A stretch of 64,000 nucleotides of DNA, taken from NCBI RefSeq assembly GCF_014212355.1, contig NZ_JACKXD010000001.1:124001-188000 (forward strand). The letters are read 5' to 3'. Positions 35,784 through 45,333 of the stretch are shown one piece after another. The stretch is from Halobellus ruber (lineage in GTDB: Archaea > Halobacteriota > Halobacteria > Halobacteriales > Haloferacaceae). Within the stretch, counting starts at the first letter, position 1. Each line of letters starts with the position of its first letter. A program made the position numbers and the translations under genes. The notes under the pieces were generated by a model, which was given only the letters and a program-made list of their open reading frames with translations, was not told the origin of the DNA and searched no databases.

Positions 35784-35807
35784 TTTCAACACCCCGGGGT
35801 GTCGAAA
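35784..35807. promoter_or_regulatory. 24-base near-perfect palindrome between divergent genes
   Basis: The left arm TTTCAACACCCC and right arm GGGGTGTCGAAA match in 11 of 12 positions and meet without a spacer. It is 56 bases upstream of the CDF start and 100 bases upstream of the stress-protein start. It is a strong candidate for a dimeric regulator's operator; a replication-protein binding box cannot be excluded, but no orc1/cdc6 gene is nearby. Confidence 0.55.
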
Positions 35808-35907
35808 TCCGTCACGGGACTATAGCCGACAGTACAAGCTGCTTCGGTCCTCCCGCCGGCCGGGAATCGGAGCCAGCTTTAGGGGCGACCGGGGGTCAGC
35901 GTCACGT

Positions 35908-36342
35908 ATGCACCTGCTGATCCCCTTCGACATCGTCCCGACGGACAGCCGCGTTCCGCAGGACGCCTTCGGCGTCGCACCGGCCAGCGAACGCGCGATC
36001 CGATACGCCTTCGAGACGTACGGCCGCCACGACGAACTACGGGTCACTGCGGTCTCCCTCTCGACCGACGCGATCGATCTGGAGGAGAACCTCGGGGCCG
36101 CGGACATCCGGTCGATCGCCGACGAACTGGACGTGAACGCCGAGGTTTCGGTCCACTCGGTCCAGGACGCCGACTCGATCGAGGCGCTTCAACGGGAGGT
36201 GCTCGACCTGATCGGGACGGACGGAGTAGATGCCGTCGTGATGGGCTACGAGGAGGACACGTTCGCCGACGCGGTCTTCGCGGGGAGTACCCCCGAGCGG
36301 GTGCTCGAAGAACGGGCCACGCCGGTGGTGCTCGTCCCGTAG
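35908..36342 (+). CDS. UspA-like universal stress protein
   Basis: A 144-residue protein with the alternating strand-helix pattern of the universal stress protein fold: HLLIPFDIVPTDSR at the start, ASERAIRYAFETYG in helix 1, and GVDAVVMGYEEDTFADAVFAGSTPERVLEERATPVVLVP at the end. The ATP-binding glycines of UspFG-type proteins (GxxGxxxxxxxGS) are only partly present (FAGSTPERV is kept). The role is likely stress response, but no partner is shown. The next gene converges with it. Confidence 0.75.
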   Translation: MHLLIPFDIVPTDSRVPQDAFGVAPASERAIRYAFETYGRHDELRVTAVSLSTDAIDLEENLGAADIRSIADELDVNAEVSVHSVQDADSIEALQREVLDLIGTDGVDAVVMGYEEDTFADAVFAGSTPERVLEERATPVVLVP

Positions 36343-36365
36343 TTCCGGTCGCCGTCCGCGGCCGA

Positions 36366-36959
36366 CTACAGCGCGTCGCCGGAGCCGTCGGTCGCCCCGA
36401 ACGCCAGCCTGACCGCGCGGTCGGGGGGTTCGTCGCCGTCGCCCGCCTCGCCGACCGCGTCCGGATGCCCTGCGAACGCGGCGTGGAGCCGGTCGTAGGT
36501 GTCCTCGAGCGCCTCCACGATCACCCCGGTGTCGCCGATCACGGGCATGAAGTTCGTGTCGCCGCGCCACCGCGGCACGAGGTGGGTGTGGACGTGGTCC
36601 TCGATCGACCCGCCGGCGGCGTCGCCGCCGAGGTTCTCCCCCGCGTTGATGCCGTCGGGGCCGAGGCCGTCGTGGAGCGCGTCGATGGTCGCGACCTTTA
36701 GCCGGGCGTGATCCAGGAGTTCGGCGTCCGAGAGTGCCGCCCACTCGCCGGTGTGGCGACGGGGAATCACCATCACGTGGCCGGGATTGTACGGGTAGTT
36801 GTTCAGGATGACGAAGGCGTGGTCGCTGCGGGCGACGATCCGGCTCTCCCGGTCGGCGTCGCGCTCGGGCAACACGCAGAACGGACAGCCGTCGACGTCG
36901 TCTTCGGCGGGGTCGCGTTCGACCCACTCGATCCGCCAGGGGGCGAAGATCCGGTCCAT
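36366..36959 (-). CDS. HIT family nucleotide hydrolase/transferase
   Basis: A 197-residue histidine-triad protein. The triad is HVHTHLVPRW (around residues 122-131), and NNYPYNPGHVMVIPRRHTGEW is the usual upstream strand. Two cysteines (CPFC, residues 25-28) with His50-His area may form the zinc site of the Fhit/GalT-like subgroup. Members cleave nucleotide-phosphate bonds such as in Ap4A or AMP-lysine. It lies seven bases from the methionine aminopeptidase, which is read first, so the two form an operon. Confidence 0.88.
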   Translation of the reverse strand: MDRIFAPWRIEWVERDPAEDDVDGCPFCVLPERDADRESRIVARSDHAFVILNNYPYNPGHVMVIPRRHTGEWAALSDAELLDHARLKVATIDALHDGLGPDGINAGENLGGDAAGGSIEDHVHTHLVPRWRGDTNFMPVIGDTGVIVEALEDTYDRLHAAFAGHPDAVGEAGDGDEPPDRAVRLAFGATDGSGDAL

Positions 36960-36965
36960 CCCGGG

Positions 36966-37856
36966 TTACGCCGTGAGGATCTCACACCCGTCGTCGGTGA
37001 TCACGACGGTGTGTTCCGCCTGGCTCACGAACTCGCCGTCGTCCTCCTTCAGGACGGGGTAGCCGTGGAGGACGCCCCGTTGTTCCAGCCGCCGGACCGC
37101 CATCTCCGCCCGCGGGGAGTCGAGCCACCGGGTCGCGAACGGCAGCGTCCGGTACTCCTCTGTCACCTGTTCGAGCACCTGTCTCGCCGTGCGGTTCCGG
37201 ACCGACCGGTCGGCTTCGAGGCTGTAGATCTCCTCTTTCGAGCCCTCCGAAACCTTCCCGCGGCCGGTCGTCGCGAAGGGCTCGATCGCGACCACGTCGC
37301 CGACTTCGAGTTCGACCCCGCGGTCGGTCCCGCGGTTCGGGATCGTCGGGCCGGTGTGGGCGTCCCACTGGGCGACGCCGTGGCCCGAGAGGTTCAGGAC
37401 CGGGGTATAGCCGTACCCGCGGATCACGTCCTCGACCGCGGCGCCGACCTCGCCGGTCTCGACGCCGGGGCCGACCACGTCGAGCGCGGCGTCGAGCGCC
37501 TCCTCGGCGGCCTCCACGAGTTCCCCGTTCCCGGAGAGGTCGACCGTTACGGCGGCGTCGGCGATGTATCCGTCGACGTGAACGCCGCAGTCGAGACAGA
37601 CCAGTTCCTCGCCGAACTCGGTGTCGTCGTCGGCAGCGGGCGTGGCGTGGGAGGCCTCCTCGTCGATGCTGATGTTCGCGGGGAAGGCACACCCGTCAGC
37701 TTCCTCGTAGATCCGTTCCTCCGCGAACTCCGCGACTTCGAGATGGGTGACGCCGGGGTCGATCAGGTCTGCAGCGTCGTCGAGGACCCCTCGGAGCACG
37801 GTGCCGGCGTGCCTGTACTTCTCCAGCGTCCCGTCGTCGAGCGAGCCGTGACTCAT
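36966..37856 (-). CDS. map: Methionine aminopeptidase, type II
   Basis: A 296-residue enzyme that removes the initiator methionine from new proteins. The pita-bread fold shows FPANISIDEEASHATP with the His of the active site, then the metal ligands Asp in LDCGVHVDGYIADAAVTVD, His in NLSGHGVAQWDAHTGP, Glu in EVGDVVAIEPFATTGRG and Glu in SQAEHTVVI. The inserted helical segment between the last ligands marks type II (archaeal/eukaryotic). ATG 37,856 gives MSHGSLDDGTLEKYRHAG; the frame is open upstream but lies in a divergent spacer. Confidence 0.94.
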   Translation of the reverse strand: MSHGSLDDGTLEKYRHAGTVLRGVLDDAADLIDPGVTHLEVAEFAEERIYEEADGCAFPANISIDEEASHATPAADDDTEFGEELVCLDCGVHVDGYIADAAVTVDLSGNGELVEAAEEALDAALDVVGPGVETGEVGAAVEDVIRGYGYTPVLNLSGHGVAQWDAHTGPTIPNRGTDRGVELEVGDVVAIEPFATTGRGKVSEGSKEEIYSLEADRSVRNRTARQVLEQVTEEYRTLPFATRWLDSPRAEMAVRRLEQRGVLHGYPVLKEDDGEFVSQAEHTVVITDDGCEILTA

Positions 37857-37927
37857 AGCCGTATCGTGGACCGAACGACCCAAAGAGGTTCCGAACGTGT
37901 CGCCTCGGGTGGGCGGCAGCGACGTCC

Positions 37928-38572
37928 CTACCCGACGATCGACCCGACCAACTCGCGGAGATAGTCGATCTCCTCCTCGAAGATCCCGTGGCCGCGGCCG
38001 TGGTACTCGTCGAACCTGACGTCGGCGCCGAGCCGCTCGAACACCTCGACGGTCTCCTCCGCGCGCGACACCGGGATGTGGGGGTCGTCGTCGCTGACCC
38101 CCAGGAAGAACGGCATCCCGGAGACGTCGCCGTCGTAGTCGAAGTCGGTCCCTTCCGCGCCGATCAGCCCGCCCGACAGCAACACCAGCCCGGCGTACCG
38201 CTGCGGGTCGCGGGCGACGAACTCCGAGACCAGACACGCCCCCTGGGAGAACCCGACGAGGAGCACCTTTTCGGGGGGAAGCCCGCCGGAGCGGGCGTGC
38301 TCGACCGCCCGCCCGACGTGGGCCAGCGCCGAGTCGAGATGCGGCTGGTTCCGCCCGACCGGCGCGAGAAAGGAGTTGGGGTACCAGGTGCCGCGCTGGG
38401 CCTGCGGGGCGGCGTAGTGGAGCCCCTCGCGCCCGAACTCCCGGGCGAACCGGAGCATCCCGTCGGCGCGCGCCCCGCGGCCGTGGACCAGGACGACTGC
38501 AGCGTTGGCCTCGTCGAGGGCGGCACCGGCCGTCCGGATCGGCTGGCCGTCGTGGGGGTCGGCCGTGCTCAT
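37928..38572 (-). CDS. Phospholipase/carboxylesterase (alpha/beta hydrolase, MhqD-like)
   Basis: A 214-residue serine hydrolase. The nucleophile elbow is GFSQGA (about residue 108), VVLVHGRGARADGM forms the oxyanion-hole side, and Asp (GVSDDDPHIP) and His (YHGRGHGI) complete the triad. In Bacillus the related MhqD is encoded next to ring-cleaving dioxygenases and takes part in quinone and catechol resistance. Here its ATG overlaps the TGA of a shortened dioxygenase gene, showing that the two were one operon. Confidence 0.88.
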   Translation of the reverse strand: MSTADPHDGQPIRTAGAALDEANAAVVLVHGRGARADGMLRFAREFGREGLHYAAPQAQRGTWYPNSFLAPVGRNQPHLDSALAHVGRAVEHARSGGLPPEKVLLVGFSQGACLVSEFVARDPQRYAGLVLLSGGLIGAEGTDFDYDGDVSGMPFFLGVSDDDPHIPVSRAEETVEVFERLGADVRFDEYHGRGHGIFEEEIDYLRELVGSIVG

Positions 38573-38889
38573 CCGTCCACCCCTCCGTCGGCGGGCGCCT
38601 TCGGGGCTGCGAGCCGGTCTCCCCGGTGGTCGAGCCTCCCGGAGGGAACGGCGAACGCCGTCGCGACCGCCTGCCCGCGGCCGGGGTGCGCGTCTGCGAA
38701 GGGGACCCCCGTCAGCGCGGTGCCCGGCTCCCCGGTCCGGTTGCCGTAGTAGAGGTGATACGTCGTGACGTCGTCGACGTTGACCGTACGCCTGACGAGC
38801 CGCAGTCCGAGATCCTCCGTGTAACCCCGGTGGTTCTCCCGCGGATCGCCCGCGACGGCCGTAACGTGGTGTAATCCGTGTGTCTGCAT
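38569..38889 (-). pseudogene. Truncated VOC-family ring-cleaving dioxygenase (MhqO-like)
   Basis: This 106-codon frame begins like haloarchaeal VOC dioxygenases (MQTHGLHHVTAVAGDP, LGLRLVRRTVN, TTYHLYYGN, GEPGTAL), which are usually about 310 residues long. After the first half-domain (about residue 85) the sequence changes to DHRGDRLAAPKAPADGGVDG and stops. The remaining modules with the other metal ligands are missing, and conserved aromatic positions (ENxxFYT, TFFP) read RGYT and TGVP. An internal deletion has removed about two thirds of the gene but kept the ATGA overlap with the hydrolase. I expect no dioxygenase activity. Confidence 0.75.
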
Positions 38890-38952
38890 TGTGCTGTCTC
38901 CGCGTGATGTCTCCGAGCGCGATGCCGGCCGGTCCGGTATCGCTCCGTTACC

Positions 38953-38962
38953 TACTATAGTA
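38953..38962. promoter_or_regulatory. Perfect palindrome TACTATAGTA in the divergent control region
   Basis: The ten-base palindrome lies between the dioxygenase/hydrolase pair and the HxlR regulator gene, about 64 bases from the first and 50-60 from the second. It sits in the most AT-rich part of the spacer, where TATA boxes are expected. It is a plausible binding site of the adjacent regulator. Confidence 0.45.
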
Positions 38963-39011
38963 CCGAAAGGGTTTGTACCTTCGCGGACGAAAGCACCACC
39001 AGGTGACACCC

Positions 39012-39416
39012 GTGCCCCCCGAATCCGACTCGACCGACGACGCCGACGAGCCCTGCTCGGTCATCGACTCGCTGGAACAGATCGGCTCCCAATGGCGGCT
39101 GATCGTGCTTCACGACCTCCAGGGGGGTGAAAAGCGGTTCAACGAACTGAAACGCTCCACCGACGCCAGCTCCCGGACGCTCTCGCGGGTGCTGGACGAC
39201 CTCCAGGAACTCGGGTTCGTGAACCGCCGCCTCGAGGAGGACGCACCGGTCGCGACCTTCTACTCGCTGACCCCGAAGGGGCGGTCGCTGTGTCCGGTGT
39301 TCGACGAGATCGAGGCGTGGGCCGACGAGTGGCTCCACGCCTCGCCGACCGGCGAGGATCCGGCGGCGGTTGCCGCGGACGGCGGCGAGACCGACGACGG
39401 AACGCCGGCAGAATAG
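39012..39416 (+). CDS. HxlR-family winged-helix transcriptional regulator
   Basis: A regulator of about 134 residues. The HxlR core is CSVIDSLEQIGSQWRLIVLHDLQGGEKRFNELKRSTDASSRTLSRVLDDLQELGFVNRR, followed by the wing YSLTPKGRSLCPVFDEIEAWADEW. Cys16 or so (EPCSVID) is at the position used for redox or quinone sensing in several family members. The start may be GTG 39,012 or GTG 39,003 in the same frame. It is divergent from the dioxygenase/hydrolase pair and likely controls it. Confidence 0.85.
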   Translation: MPPESDSTDDADEPCSVIDSLEQIGSQWRLIVLHDLQGGEKRFNELKRSTDASSRTLSRVLDDLQELGFVNRRLEEDAPVATFYSLTPKGRSLCPVFDEIEAWADEWLHASPTGEDPAAVAADGGETDDGTPAE

Positions 39417-39443
39417 CTCCGCCGCAACGAACCGACCTCCTGG

Positions 39444-40106
39444 TTACGTCCCTTCGACCAGCCGTTCGAGCTGCTCGGGCGGCACGGCGCCGCGGGCGGC
39501 GTGGCCGTCGACCACGAACGTCGGCACGCCGCTGATCCCCGCCGACTGTGCCGCCCGGAACTGCTCGCGGATCGCGTCCCGGCGCCCTTCGTCGGCGAGG
39601 GCCTCGCGGACATCGCCGGGGTCGACGCCCACATCTGCCGCCAGGTCCGCCAGCACGTCCTCGTCGCCGACGTCGCGGCCGTCGTGCCACAGGGCCTCGA
39701 AGACGGCCTCGTCGAAGTCGAGCCACGTGTCGTAGCCGTACGTGTCCCGAACCGCGACGGAGACGAGCTGTGCGGGCAGCGAATCGACGTCGGTCGCGAG
39801 GTCGAGTTCCATCCCGTCGGCGCCGTACTCCTCCTGCAGTCGGCGGACGTTCTCCTTTGCGCGCTCGTAGTACGCCTCGCCTTTGCCGTCGTCGGCGTCG
39901 TGGTCGATCGTGCCGTCTGGGTTCCGCTTGCCCGCCCGCAGGTCGAACGGCCGCCAGTCGATCTCCAGTTCGGTCTCGCGGCCGGACTGGTAGGTTTCGA
40001 GCGACCGCCGGCCGAGGTAGCAGAACGGACAGACGTAGTCCGAGTAGACCGTGATCGTCCCCGTCGACTCGTCGCTCCCGGCTGATGCGTCGGGTGTGTT
40101 GCTCAT
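39444..40106 (-). CDS. DsbA-family oxidoreductase (FrnE-like)
   Basis: A 220-residue thioredoxin-fold protein with the active site CPFC (YSDYVCPFCYLGRRSLE, around residues 26-29) and the late cis-Pro segment GISGVPTFVV (near residue 190). The helical insertion between these is of the DsbA/2-hydroxychromene-2-carboxylate isomerase family. No signal peptide is seen, so it acts in the cytoplasm; FrnE-like proteins are disulfide oxidoreductases or isomerases. The frame is open upstream for a long distance, but ATG 40,106 begins the conserved protein. Confidence 0.88.
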   Translation of the reverse strand: MSNTPDASAGSDESTGTITVYSDYVCPFCYLGRRSLETYQSGRETELEIDWRPFDLRAGKRNPDGTIDHDADDGKGEAYYERAKENVRRLQEEYGADGMELDLATDVDSLPAQLVSVAVRDTYGYDTWLDFDEAVFEALWHDGRDVGDEDVLADLAADVGVDPGDVREALADEGRRDAIREQFRAAQSAGISGVPTFVVDGHAARGAVPPEQLERLVEGT

Positions 40107-40270
40107 CACCGCTCGGTTGGCGGCGCGCGTACAAGAACCCCGGCCGTCCGTGAGTCCCGGACTCACGACCGTGGGGTCGCCCCGGGCCGTCGGCGAGGCG
40201 ATCCGGCCGCCGGGGCCCCGTGGTCCGTCGGACTCCGGCATCATTTGCCGGCCGATACGGTAGCGGCACC

Positions 40271-40278
40271 CATTTATG
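40271..40278 (+). promoter_or_regulatory. TATA box of the isocitrate dehydrogenase gene
   Basis: CATTTATG lies 27-34 bases before the ATG at 40,305, the spacing of a leaderless or nearly leaderless haloarchaeal promoter. It agrees with ATG 40,305 as the start, two codons after an alternative upstream start. Confidence 0.45.
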
Positions 40279-40304
40279 GCCGGTGCGGAAAGTAGCGGGT
40301 GTTT

Positions 40305-41564
<1,260 letters not shown>

Positions 41565-41627
41565 ACGGAGACACACCGGCCACGACGGACCCCGGTCGCT
41601 TTTCCGACTTCCCGAACAGGGACGCGT

Positions 41628-42923
41628 ATGGAGTTCCCCGACGCCGACACCGTCGACGCCGCCCTCCCCGAGGTCCGGTTCCCGACGTTCGCGCGGGTGG
41701 CCTACGACCCCGCGACGCCCGAACTCGACGACGTCCGTGGGGCGACGCGGGAGGCGGTCGCATCGCTGCCGCTCTCGGATGTCCCCGCGGGCGGCACCGT
41801 CGCCGTCGGCCTCGGGAGCCGCGGGATCCACGACATCCAGCCGATCGCCGAGACGGTGGTCGCGGAGCTGTCGACCGCGGGGTACGACCCGGTGGTGGTG
41901 CCCGCGATGGGGAGCCACGGCGGGTCGACGGCGGCGGGCCAGCGCCGGACGCTCGCGGCACTCGGGCTGACCGAAGAGGCGCTGGGGTGTCCGATCGACG
42001 CGCGGATGGACGCCGAGGCCGTCGGGTCGACCGACCGCGGCCACGAGGTGTCGGTCGCGTCCGCCGCCTTGGCGGCCGACGGGATCGTCGTCGTCAACCG
42101 GGTGAAGCCGCACACCAACTTCTCCGGGCGGGTCGAAAGCGGGCTCTCGAAGATGCTCACCGTCGGCCTCGGGAAGCGGGCCGGCGCGCGGGCGTTCCAC
42201 GAGGCCGCCGTGACCCACGGCTACGTCGACACCATCGAACGGGCACTCGACGTCGTCCGCGACAACGCCTCGGTCATCGGCGGCGTCGCGGTCGTGGAGA
42301 ACTTCCACGACCGGACGGCGCACGTGGAGGGCATCCCCGCGGCCGACCTCCCCGACGCCGAGGCCGACCTCTTAGACCGGGCGCGGGAGTACCTGCCGAC
42401 GCTCCCCGTCGACGACCTCGACGCTCTCGTGGTCGAGAAGATCGGCAAGGACGTGTCGGGATCGGGGATGGACACGAACGTGATCGGCCGGTACGGTGTC
42501 GTGAACGCCGCCGACCCCGCGACGCCCGACATCGATCGGATCGCCGTGCTCGGACTGACGGAGGCAACCCACGGCAACGGCCACGGCATCGGGCTGGCGG
42601 ACGTGACGACCGCCGGCGTCGCTGCCGAACTCGATCTCGACCAGATGTACACCAACGCGCTGACCAGCGGGTCGCTGTCGCGCTCGTCGATCCCGATCGT
42701 CCTCCCCTCCGACCGCCACGCGCTCCGCGCCGCGGTGGCGACCGCCGGGCACTACGACCCTGCAACGGCCCGGATCGCGTGGGTCCGCGACACCTCGCAC
42801 CTGTCGTCGTTCCGCGTCTCCGAGGCACTCCTCGAAGAGGTCGGCGACGCGGTAACCGTCGAGTGCCGGGAGCGGCTGACGTTCGAGGGCGGTGATGCGG
42901 GGTTTGACCCGGTCGACGAGTAG
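41628..42923 (+). CDS. LarA-like (DUF2088, lactate racemase domain) protein
   Basis: A 431-residue protein with the fold of nickel-dependent lactate racemase. GLGSRGIHDIQPIAETVV and VVPAMGSHGGSTAAGQRRTLAALGLTEEA are characteristic of the family, as is NRVKPHTNFSGRVESGLSKMLTVGLGKR, which contains a His-Thr segment near the LarA catalytic His. The Lys that binds the pincer cofactor in LarA cannot be assigned with confidence. Larger family knowledge shows diverse racemases and epimerases here. It follows icd on the same strand; no larBCE partners are in the window. Confidence 0.75.
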   Translation: MEFPDADTVDAALPEVRFPTFARVAYDPATPELDDVRGATREAVASLPLSDVPAGGTVAVGLGSRGIHDIQPIAETVVAELSTAGYDPVVVPAMGSHGGSTAAGQRRTLAALGLTEEALGCPIDARMDAEAVGSTDRGHEVSVASAALAADGIVVVNRVKPHTNFSGRVESGLSKMLTVGLGKRAGARAFHEAAVTHGYVDTIERALDVVRDNASVIGGVAVVENFHDRTAHVEGIPAADLPDAEADLLDRAREYLPTLPVDDLDALVVEKIGKDVSGSGMDTNVIGRYGVVNAADPATPDIDRIAVLGLTEATHGNGHGIGLADVTTAGVAAELDLDQMYTNALTSGSLSRSSIPIVLPSDRHALRAAVATAGHYDPATARIAWVRDTSHLSSFRVSEALLEEVGDAVTVECRERLTFEGGDAGFDPVDE

Positions 42924-42980
42924 TCGCCGCCACCTGCTTCCAGCCGAAGTTTCAAACCGGACGCCGCGGAACGGTAGCGT

Positions 42981-43508
42981 ATGTACGCCGTCGTCGGCTG
43001 TTCGGAGTGCGACCACCTCTGGCTGCTCTCGGACCCCCGAGCCGCGGAGACGGCCACGTGCCCGCGGTGCGGCCGGACCCACCGGACGAAGAAGCTCCGC
43101 CGGCTGGCCGAAGACGAGGACCGCGAGGCCGCCCGGCAGGCCCGGGCGGCGCTGCTCGCAAAGCGCGGCGGCAACAGCGAGGCGTTCGCCGAGACCGCCC
43201 ACGTCGCGGAGATGGAGTCACGGATCGACGACAGCGGCGTCGACGACCGGGAGTACCTCGAAGGCTCGGGGCTGGACGCCGACGCGGTCGCGTCGGCGGG
43301 CGAGCGGGCCCCGTCGCGATCGGAGTCACGCAGCCGCGACGAGGTCGTCCGCGACGCCATCCGGGAGCAGGAGGCGCCGACGGCCGTGGACGTCACCGCC
43401 TACGCCGAGTCCCACGGCGTTCCCGGCGCGAAGGCCGAGGAACTGCTTGAGAGGCTGGCCCGGCGCGGGGAGGTCGCCGAGTCGAACGGGACCTACCGGC
43501 TGCTATGA
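42981..43508 (+). CDS. Zinc-ribbon and winged-helix protein (DUF5817-like)
   Basis: A 175-residue protein. The N-terminus has a zinc ribbon with CSEC (residues 7-10) and CPRC (residues 28-31). A charged helical middle follows, and the last 50 residues (VVRDAIREQEAPTAVDVTAYAESHGVPGAKAEELLERLARRGEV) look like a small winged helix. This arrangement occurs in haloarchaeal proteins of unknown function, probably nucleic-acid binding. It overlaps the next gene by four bases. Confidence 0.8.
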   Translation: MYAVVGCSECDHLWLLSDPRAAETATCPRCGRTHRTKKLRRLAEDEDREAARQARAALLAKRGGNSEAFAETAHVAEMESRIDDSGVDDREYLEGSGLDADAVASAGERAPSRSESRSRDEVVRDAIREQEAPTAVDVTAYAESHGVPGAKAEELLERLARRGEVAESNGTYRLL

Positions 43509-43858
43509 GCCGGACGACGTCGCTCGGGCCGGACCTGGCCGGGCGGATCGTCCGTGGGCTCGTCGCGGTCTGTTTCGTCGGCGGCGCGGGGCTCGCGCTC
43601 ACCGGCCGGCTGGTGATCGCGGGGGTCGCGTTTCTCGGCGCACACACCCTGCTTGCGGGCGCGGCGGTGATCCAGGGGCAGCGTCGCCGCGGTGCGGGGT
43701 TATCGTTGTCGGGGCTCGGGTGGCTCGCGCTGTCGGTCGGACTCGCGGCGGTGAACGGCGGCGTCGCACTGCCGGGGACGCCGCTGCTCGCGGTCGGCGC
43801 AGGGCTGGTCGGGATCGGGACGCTGCTCACCACCGGACTCGTCGGACCCGAGGAGTAG
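43505..43858 (+). CDS. Small four-helix membrane protein of unknown function
   Basis: A 117-residue protein with four hydrophobic segments (about residues 13-33, 35-55, 64-82 and 88-112) and an Arg-rich loop (GQRRRG) after the second. No motif is recognised. Its ATG overlaps the TGA of the zinc-ribbon gene, so both are translated together. It converges with HMG-CoA reductase, with only four bases between stop codons. Confidence 0.7.
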   Translation: MSRTTSLGPDLAGRIVRGLVAVCFVGGAGLALTGRLVIAGVAFLGAHTLLAGAAVIQGQRRRGAGLSLSGLGWLALSVGLAAVNGGVALPGTPLLAVGAGLVGIGTLLTTGLVGPEE

Positions 43859-43862
43859 GTCG

Positions 43863-45098
43863 TTACCGCCCGAGTTCGGCGTGGGCGCTGGAGAGGTGTT
43901 GGGACGCAAGCGCCGACAGCAGGGAGAGTTCCCCCGCCAGCGCGCCCGCAGCGATGTACTCCGCGAACGCGTCGGCGTTCGACCCCGGCGGGTCGCCGCC
44001 GCCGCGGATCCCGAGCACGTCGAGCGCCTCCGCCTGCGTCGGGAGCTTCGTCCCGCCGCCGACGGTGCCGACCTCCAGCGACGACAGCGACACCGACACG
44101 TAGAGGTCGCCGTCCGACCCCGCTGACGCTTCGGCCCTGCGGACCTCGGCGGTGGTGATCGCGTTCGCGCCCTCGACCACCTGCGCTTCGTCCTGGCCGG
44201 TCGCGAGGAACATCGCCGCCACCACGTTCGCGACGTGGGCGTTGAACCCCAGGCTTCCGGCCTTCGCCGACCCGATCAGGTTCTTCCGGGTGTTCAGCTC
44301 GGCGATCGCTTCGGGAGTCGTGTGGAGCCGATCCTCGACGACCTCCCGGGGAACGGTGACGTCCGCGGTCACGCTCCGGCCCCGCCCCTCGACCGCGTTG
44401 ATCGCGGCGGGCTTCTTGTCGGTACACAGGTTCCCGGACAGCGCCACCAGCGACGCCTCGGTCTCGGCTTCGACCACGTCGCAGGCGGCCTCGGTCGCGA
44501 TCGTGGCCATGTTCATGCCCATCGCGTCCTTGGTGTCGTACCGGAACCGGAGGTAGACGGAGTTGCCGACGACGTACGGGGTGACATCGAGGAGTTCGCC
44601 GTGGTTCGTGGTTTCGGCGGCCGCCGCCCGAAGCCGGTCGACGTTGTCGCGGACCCACTCGACTAAGGCCTCCGCCTCGACCACGTCGGCGACCCGGAAC
44701 ACCGGCGCGCGGGTCATCCCGGACTTGATGATCCGGGCGGTGGCGCCGCCCGCGGCGTTGAGCACCGAGCACCCGCGGTTGACGCTCGCCAGCAGCGCGC
44801 CCTCGGTCGTCGCAAGCGGGAGGAACGCCTCCCCGTCGGCGGCGCCGCCGTCGACGGCGACGGGACCGGCGACCCCCAGCGGCACCTGGACCGCGCCGAT
44901 CATGTTCTCGACGTTGGGTTCGGCGGCGGCCGCGGGGAAGCCGTAGTTGCCGACCGCGTCGAGCGAGGCGTCGGTCTCGGACTCGACGAGGTGGCGGCGC
45001 GCCGCGGCGGCGACGTCGGGGTCGGCGTGATCGTCCAGTTCGTGCAGCCGAAGCTCCCCCTCGCGGACGCGGGCCGCGAGGGCTGCGGCGTCTGTCAT
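43863..45098 (-). CDS. hmgA: 3-hydroxy-3-methylglutaryl-CoA reductase (class I)
   Basis: A 411-residue NADPH-dependent enzyme that makes mevalonate for archaeal ether lipids and carotenoids. Motifs: ENMIGAVQVPLGVAGP (from residue 64), the catalytic Glu99 in TTEGALLASVNRG, DTKDAMGMNM, the Lys in CTDKKPAAIN, GQDEAQVVEGANAIT with the catalytic Asp, and the C-terminal His in SQHLSSAH. These define class I. No membrane anchor is seen, as usual for archaea. This enzyme is the target of mevinolin (statins) in haloarchaea. Confidence 0.96.
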   Translation of the reverse strand: MTDAAALAARVREGELRLHELDDHADPDVAAAARRHLVESETDASLDAVGNYGFPAAAAEPNVENMIGAVQVPLGVAGPVAVDGGAADGEAFLPLATTEGALLASVNRGCSVLNAAGGATARIIKSGMTRAPVFRVADVVEAEALVEWVRDNVDRLRAAAAETTNHGELLDVTPYVVGNSVYLRFRYDTKDAMGMNMATIATEAACDVVEAETEASLVALSGNLCTDKKPAAINAVEGRGRSVTADVTVPREVVEDRLHTTPEAIAELNTRKNLIGSAKAGSLGFNAHVANVVAAMFLATGQDEAQVVEGANAITTAEVRRAEASAGSDGDLYVSVSLSSLEVGTVGGGTKLPTQAEALDVLGIRGGGDPPGSNADAFAEYIAAGALAGELSLLSALASQHLSSAHAELGR

Positions 45099-45333
45099 AC
45101 CCGTCCGTTCCGCGTCGCGGGCCTAACGGTTTCGGGTTCGGGCGGTCGGGTCCCGGCGCCCGCGGGAGCCCTCGGCCCGACGCGGCCGCCCGATTCCGGC
45201 GGGCCGATGACGGCATCGATTTCTCATTTGCCGAAACTGGTCTCGATTAATCACTCACAGAGACGGTCCAGCGAACCAACGAGATTCGGTATACCATTCA
45301 GAGACAATAATCTCTTCAAAATACCAATATAGA

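Noticed and set aside
35784-35807. Reading the large palindrome as a replication origin box
   Set aside because: No orc1/cdc6 gene, no further copies and no AT-rich unwinding region are nearby, so it is reported only as a palindrome.
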